A DNA stretch of 64,000 bases. It comes from Chrysophaeum taylorii. Its lineage: Eukaryota > Sar > Pelagophyceae > Pelagomonadales > Pelagomonadaceae. The notes under the pieces are model-generated. The model did not search any database, was not told the origin of the DNA, and saw only the letters and a list, made by a program, of their open reading frames with translations. This document shows positions 59,330-64,000 of the stretch, piece by piece (the first letter of the stretch is position 1; the number at the start of each line of letters is the position of its first letter). The position numbers and the translations under genes were made by a program. The stretch covers positions 1 through 64,000 of the forward strand of contig JAQMWT010000432.1 of NCBI GenBank assembly GCA_029834535.1. Direction: 5' to 3'.

Positions 59330-61119
59330 CCCTCAACGCCCAGTCGACTTTTTTTAACCCTGAGCTACTTGGGGTTCCACCCGGAGCTAGCCTTCCTCCC
59401 AGTGTGGGTGTGGTGTGGTGTGGTGTGGTGTGGTGTGGTGTGGTGTGGTGTGGTGTGGTGTGGTTCGCCACCCCGTAGTGGTTTGGTCCCCCATGTGCAA
59501 CTCTTGCAACGCGTCGCGCAGCTTTGGCCGGCCCACCATCGATACGGCCGTGTCATTCTGCCCAAAGCTGCAGTCATATTTGCAGCGTGCGTTATTGTGT
59601 GGCTTCACTTCACGCTGCGGGGTCTTGTCTTGTCTCGCGCGCCGCCGCGCAACTCGAGCCGTAGTGTCGGCGCACTCCGGACGATTCAATCTAAGTGCAG
59701 AAGGCGGCGGCAACGCACGAGGGTTCGGGCGCTTATACGGCGAGTATGGACGTGGTGTCGAGTGTTGGATTTGAGTCCAGTGGTTTTGAACTGGCGTAGG
59801 CTGGCCAACTCGAGACGTCATGACTTCAGTACTCATCGACGTCTGGCTCGAACAAATCAACCCGATCTTGCGTGCGTCCCGCAGCGCGCCGTCAGCTTGC
59901 AAAACCATTTACTTCGCGCGCATTCTGGTGAGCGTGCTTGCGTTGCCACGTTTTGATGGGCGGATGTGCTCTCGCCGCGCGGGAGTAGTGCCCTACAGAG
60001 GTCGCCCGGATGTATGCGCGAATGATGGCAATTTAGACCGTCGTCTTTGTCCAGCTACGTGAAACTCCAAATGCAGAGCCAATAAATAAGCCATTTTTTT
60101 CCCGTGCTTTTTCTTCGTCACCCCGGCGCCTAACTCGACATCCTCGTCATGCTCGGCGGTGTGCACCACTACGACGTCATGACGCTCACCTGGTCTACGA
60201 ATATTACGGTCGCGGCTATACATCCCAGCAATCGTTCTCCCGTCGCCCGGTGCGCTGCGGACATTCACGTCGACTACGTTAGGCTCGCGCGCGACATGGA
60301 CAAGGATCAAGCATCAAGCGCCCGCAGGAGGTCATCGCGACTCGAACGCTCTGCCACAGGCCGGTTTCCCTGGCCCGATCGAGCAGCCCTTGAGGAGCTA
60401 CGCGTGCCATAATTTCGCACTGCTTTGCCAACATCGCTGTGGCCACCGCGGCACAGTTCCTGGCCGTATTTTACGCAAGCGGGGCTTTGCTTTGAGGGTG
60501 CCTTGGGCTCGCTGCACCCTCACCGCTCTTAGCCGTGCGCCGCTTCGGGCAGTCCAACCTAGGCCGCCCGCGCAAAGCAGGACGTCCATGTCCGTCGCGC
60601 ATATGCGTCCGGCGGCTAGCCGAGCGCGCGCCGGCATCCGGCACTCCGCACTACCGTCTTCTCGTCGTCTGCCCCGCGTGCGACTCTTGTTGCCCCCAGC
60701 GAGCGCCCCCCGACGTCTCTACGACATGGCGCTGCACAGCCTAGGTAATGCACTTTACTTTCGCGGGATTCCTATCCGCTCCGCACGGTGTCCCTTCCAG
60801 CCCCCTCACCGAGCTCTACTCTCTCCATCGAAAGAAAAGCACGACGTCGAGACTTGAAAAATAATATGTTCTGCATTCCCGTCTTGTTTTTCGAAACCAG
60901 GCATCGTGGGACGCGAGCTGCCGCCTTCGCTTCACCTCTCACCAGTCTGCTGTTGTAGCTCACATGGGACTTATGATGTCCTACCTCGCCCGCTCAAGAA
61001 GCAGAACGCGAACCGACCGCGCTCCGCCCCGGCTAAAGACCACCAGCAGCTATAGGGGAGAGAAGGTCAAGGGTTGCAGTCAAGTTGTGTGAAGTTGAAC
61101 TGAAAGAACGCCGCCGACG
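59330..61119. other. Long spacer with (GGTGT)n array, no confident gene
   Basis: About 1.8 kb. A GGTGT/TGTGG tandem array lies at 59410-59463. CAGTCGACTTTTT at 59341 resembles the LINE 3' motif. Frames with Cys pairs (MCNSCNASRSFG near 59492, VCPACDSCCPQ near 60688) may be debris of zinc-ribbon proteins, but frames are short and overlapping. Nothing assignable. Confidence 0.35.
59410..59463. repeat. (GGTGT)n microsatellite
   Basis: About eleven copies of a 5-bp unit. It creates false open frames on both strands. Confidence 0.9.
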
Positions 61120-62883
61120 ATGGCGAACGCTCGAGTTCTCGCCCGCGCCTGGGCTCAGCGGCCAAAGCGGATGGTATCGCAGGTGGTGACGCTCAACTAC
61201 CAGCAGCCGGATCCCGGCGGGCGGCAGACGGGCCGGTACATCGGACAACCCGACAAGGGCGACGTGGTTGACGTGAGTGCGCCGCGGGAAGTAGTGATGC
61301 ACGACGCGCGGCGTGTCGAGCCCGCGCCCCGGCTCAGTACGTTTGGATTCGAGTGCCGGTCCTGGCCGACGCAGGTGGAGGACTTTACCGACGACGGGAA
61401 GATCAGAAGGGCGTACTACGACGAAATGGCAGATCTCGTAAGAGCTGCTTCCGGAGCTTCCCTCGTGCTCGTTTTCGACCACACCATCCGCGACACGGCG
61501 AATTCGAACCTGAACGCTCTACCGGGGGGAAGCGCCGCGCCCGTTCCGCGCGTGCACTGCGACTACACGGCGGAGGGCGCGCCGCGCCGCCTCGAGCAGC
61601 TTCTTCGGAGCGGCGAGCTGTACGAAGGTTCGGCGCGACGGCAATTTGAGGCGTCCGAGATCGAGACGCTGGTGGGGTCAAACTTCGCCTTCATCAACGT
61701 CTGGCGCAGCATCGACCCAGACGCGCCGGTGCAGCGACAGCCGCTCGCCGTGCTCGACGAAGAATCCGTCGACTTTGACCGGGACGCGTTCGTCTACGAG
61801 CTCCGCTTTCCCGACCGCACGGGCGAGAACTACTCGCTCCAGCACGACGCTTCGCACAAGTGGTTCTACTACCCCCACATGGGGTTCGACGAATGCCTCG
61901 TCTTCAAGTGCTACGACCGAAAGGAAGACGGGCCGCGCTTCGTCTTTCACACGGCGTTCGACGACCCCTCGACCCCCCCCGACGCGCCGCCGCGCAGATC
62001 TATCGAAACGAGAACCATCGCTTTCTTCCCGAGGCTCGAAACGACCGAAGAAAAGGCGACCCACAAGGGCAAGGAGCTCTTTCTCGACATGAAGTGCAGC
62101 AATAACGCCGCTAGAATCAGGCTCTGGCTCAACATCGCTACCGACAGGGTCGAGGAGCGTCGCGGCAGCGTCGACGACCGCATCCAGACCCGCGTTGTCG
62201 AGTATCCCGACCTCGCCACGGACGCCTTTCAGCGCATCAACCCGCTCAAAAAAGTACCCGCGCTCGTCCGCCACGACGGCGCGACCGTCTTCGAGTCGCA
62301 GGTTATCCTCAACTACTTGGAAGACAAGTACGGAAACCGCGCCTTTACCTTGGACACCCCCGAGGAGCGACAGGTCGCCGATCTCATGGTCCGCTGCCAC
62401 GACATATACGTCGCCTCCCCAAATTGCACCGCCGCCGGCTTCAGTCATTGCCAGGGGAGCATGTACCTCAGCGCCGAGTGGCACGGCGAGCGCCGCGGCA
62501 TGACGCCCGCCTCGCGTGCTGCCAAGCTCGAGGAATTGTGGAAACAAGTCACCTTTCTCGACAGGTACCTCGTCGGCGACCCCTTCCTCGCGGGAAAACA
62601 CGTCTCCTTGGCCGACCTCACCTGGTACCCGACCTGCTGCTTCATGGAGTACATGCTCCCCAGAGTCTTTGGCTGGCCCCAGCTCTTTGACCACGAGAGC
62701 GAACACACGCCCACCCCCAGACTCGCCCAATGGTTCAACTTCGCGACCAACGCAGACCCGGCCTTTGCCGCCGTCCGAACCACCATCCTCGACTATTGGC
62801 GCGATATGGACGAAAAAGGCCAGTTCGACCCGATCGTCAACGAGATCAAAAACGCGCCCAACTTCAAGTGGCTCTACCCCTAG
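61120..62883 (+). CDS. CmcJ/AsaB-like oxidoreductase fused to glutathione S-transferase
   Basis: 587 aa, single exon, ATG start. Residues about 20-305 match the CmcJ/NvfI/AsaB family of small-molecule hydroxylase/desaturase-like enzymes: VFDHTIRDTAN, RVHCDYTAEGAPRR (His146, Asp148), FINVWRSIDPDAPVQRQPLA, YPHMGFDECLVFKCYD, FVFHTAFDDP (His277), and SIETRTIAFF. From about 318 a GST follows: ELFLDMKCSNNAARIRLWL, then PLKKVPALV and ESQVILNYLEDKYG (cis-Pro and SNAIL-like region), and a helical GST-C domain to the end. The junction is in one clean frame. The fusion suggests that the oxidoreductase substrate or product is a glutathione conjugate, which is an inference. No targeting signal is obvious. 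Confidence 0.85.
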   Translation: MANARVLARAWAQRPKRMVSQVVTLNYQQPDPGGRQTGRYIGQPDKGDVVDVSAPREVVMHDARRVEPAPRLSTFGFECRSWPTQVEDFTDDGKIRRAYYDEMADLVRAASGASLVLVFDHTIRDTANSNLNALPGGSAAPVPRVHCDYTAEGAPRRLEQLLRSGELYEGSARRQFEASEIETLVGSNFAFINVWRSIDPDAPVQRQPLAVLDEESVDFDRDAFVYELRFPDRTGENYSLQHDASHKWFYYPHMGFDECLVFKCYDRKEDGPRFVFHTAFDDPSTPPDAPPRRSIETRTIAFFPRLETTEEKATHKGKELFLDMKCSNNAARIRLWLNIATDRVEERRGSVDDRIQTRVVEYPDLATDAFQRINPLKKVPALVRHDGATVFESQVILNYLEDKYGNRAFTLDTPEERQVADLMVRCHDIYVASPNCTAAGFSHCQGSMYLSAEWHGERRGMTPASRAAKLEELWKQVTFLDRYLVGDPFLAGKHVSLADLTWYPTCCFMEYMLPRVFGWPQLFDHESEHTPTPRLAQWFNFATNADPAFAAVRTTILDYWRDMDEKGQFDPIVNEIKNAPNFKWLYP

Positions 62884-62918
62884 GTCCCACATTCCGCTCC
62901 GACCCTTGCGTCCTTTTC

Positions 62919-62963
<45 letters not shown>

Positions 62964-63756
62964 CTGTGTCCATCATCGTCTGTACTCGCGATGCCTTCGA
63001 ACCCCTGCGCTCCGTTTGCTTCATTTTTCAGACACAGACGCCACACCTGGCCGCCGCGAGGCACCTCGATATGCCCACCCTCCTTCGTTGTATGATTTAA
63101 TAGCGTTATTGGTGTTGTTTTTGTTGTTTTTTTTGTTGTTAATGCAGGCTCAAAGTGCTAGGATTTTTTTTTTGACGTGCGCGCAGAGGAGGGGATCCAA
63201 GCACAACGGACAGCGAGGAAAGGTATAGTAATAATAAGTGTGCTCCGAATGCGTCCTATGAACGAAGTTATTGCGAGGCAAAAGATAAGCAGCGTGCGGC
63301 GCCCGTCGCAGCTTCTCCTTTTTCTTCTCTCGGAGAGCGACATTGTCTCGGTCGATCAAGCTTCCGTTGCTCTCTTTGCCTCTTGCGGCAGCTGGTCGAT
63401 GGGCAATTTAAAGCACTACTCCTGTAGCTCGTAAGTTGTGTGCCCGTGTGAGGAAGGTCTGCTGCTTCTGGTGCTTATGATGCCGGTGCACCACGCAACG
63501 ATCTGCGGTTTAGGGGCAATGTGGTTCAACGACCAGCAACCGCCAAATGCAACACGCATGACGCAACATTATTCACGTGCCTAGGAAGTCGTGATGCTTC
63601 AGCCGTAGAGGAGTTCGAAAGGAGGGACCTCGACCACCGCTGCACAACCCATACCCCTGCAAATCAAGGAAGTTTTGACTGGAGACAGTCACTACAGAGC
63701 CCATGAATGGCATGATAACATATGAACAAAGTTGTTCGTTGATAATAACACAAACA
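62884..63756. other. Spacer after the GST fusion, with CTG array
   Basis: A CTG/TGC trinucleotide run at 62930-62961 lies about 50 bp after the stop codon. The rest contains T-runs (63117-63138) and short unassignable frames. Confidence 0.4.
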
Positions 63757-64000
63757 AGTGCAGGCCAGTAAGTTCGCCAGCAAGTTCACCTGGTCCCAAT
63801 CTCTAACCCCAGTAAGTTCACCTGGTCCCAGTAAGTTCACCTAGTCCCAATCTCTAACCCCAGTAAGTTCGGCGTAAGCCCACTCGTGCTCACATCCACT
63901 CACCCCACTCTCCTTCGAGCTCGTCGCTCTCACCTCCGCCAATCTAAGCTGCTTTGATCCGTACACGCCGCTAGCCTTTGCGTTCACTCTAAAAACCCCA
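63757..64000 (-). repeat. Dispersed repeat R, copy 4, with GGTGAACTTACTGGG array
   Basis: The inverted counterpart of 18891-19135: an array of AGTAAGTTCACCTGGTCCC units followed by CCAATCTAAGCTGCTTTGAT and CTAGCCTTTGCG. It continues to the window edge and is the best-preserved copy together with copy 2. Confidence 0.8.

Noticed and set aside
61678-63024. A 448-codon minus-strand frame over the CmcJ-GST gene and the CTG array
   Set aside because: Its N-terminus is a poly-Gln from the CTG repeat and the rest is antisense of conserved GST codons.
18891-64000. The inverted copies of repeat R as terminal repeats of a 45-kb element
   Set aside because: Ordinary host genes such as RPS23 and myosin lie between them and other copies of R occur outside and inside, so this is a dispersed family.
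1-64000. tRNA, rRNA and riboswitch genes
   Set aside because: None could be recognised by eye; a covariance-model scan would be needed to exclude small RNA genes.

Overview
The window looks like nuclear DNA of a small eukaryotic alga, most likely a stramenopile (pelagophyte-like). This is inferred from several signs. Host genes are GC-rich, tightly packed and lie on both strands. Where introns can be seen they are tiny (37-62 bp) with GT..AG ends. One organelle protein carries an ASAFVP cleavage motif of the kind used for import into red-derived secondary plastids. The gene set is eukaryotic: 40S protein uS12, an IP3 receptor, a myosin, Golgi-type glycosyltransferases and sulfotransferases. 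No bacterial operons, CRISPR arrays, rRNA or tRNA genes were recognised.

Layout. 1-5.4 kb is repeat-rich: a partial ORF cut by the window edge, a SINE-like insertion, a ~311-bp tandem duplication, a coiled-coil gene and a decayed OTU-protease-like gene. 5.4-7.0 kb holds a glycerophosphodiester phosphodiesterase gene. 7.0-12.9 kb is a copia LTR element that looks whole; its 5' LTR has been invaded by a LINE stub, which was itself invaded by a SINE-like element. 13.4-18.2 kb is a broken LINE on the minus strand with a RING-finger ORF1, a reverse transcriptase and a PD-(D/E)XK-like tail.

19.2-32.8 kb is a dense host block: a GT49-type glycosyltransferase, sirohydrochlorin ferrochelatase, a sulfotransferase, RPS23, an unknown small protein and a three-exon IP3 receptor of about 2,926 aa. 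33.9-35.9 kb holds a zinc-finger/SH3/SH3/FKBP protein. 36-39.5 kb contains gene relics. 39.6-44.8 kb has a cell-surface SGNH hydrolase, a release-factor-like hydrolase and a probable mitoribosomal protein. 44.9-45.5 kb has two SINE-like copies. 46.6-51.9 kb is a long myosin with a WH2/RGG-like tail.

52.4-62.9 kb carries a LamG-like glycosyltransferase, a 2OG-Fe(II) oxygenase, a PDZ-OmpA protein, a four-exon serine esterase and a CmcJ/AsaB-GST fusion. A dispersed repeat (core CAAAGGTTAGCG and GCAGCTTAGATTGG) occurs at 4.7, 18.9, 52.1 and 63.8 kb.

There is no single pathway. Recurrent themes are secretory-pathway sugar and sulfate chemistry (GT49, sulfotransferase, LamG-GT, SGNH stalk protein), calcium and cytoskeleton (IP3 receptor, myosin), organelle translation and tetrapyrrole metabolism. 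Several host genes form head-to-head pairs with 76-102 bp between start codons. Some start positions were moved to the first in-frame ATG because a longer frame began with GTG or TTG.
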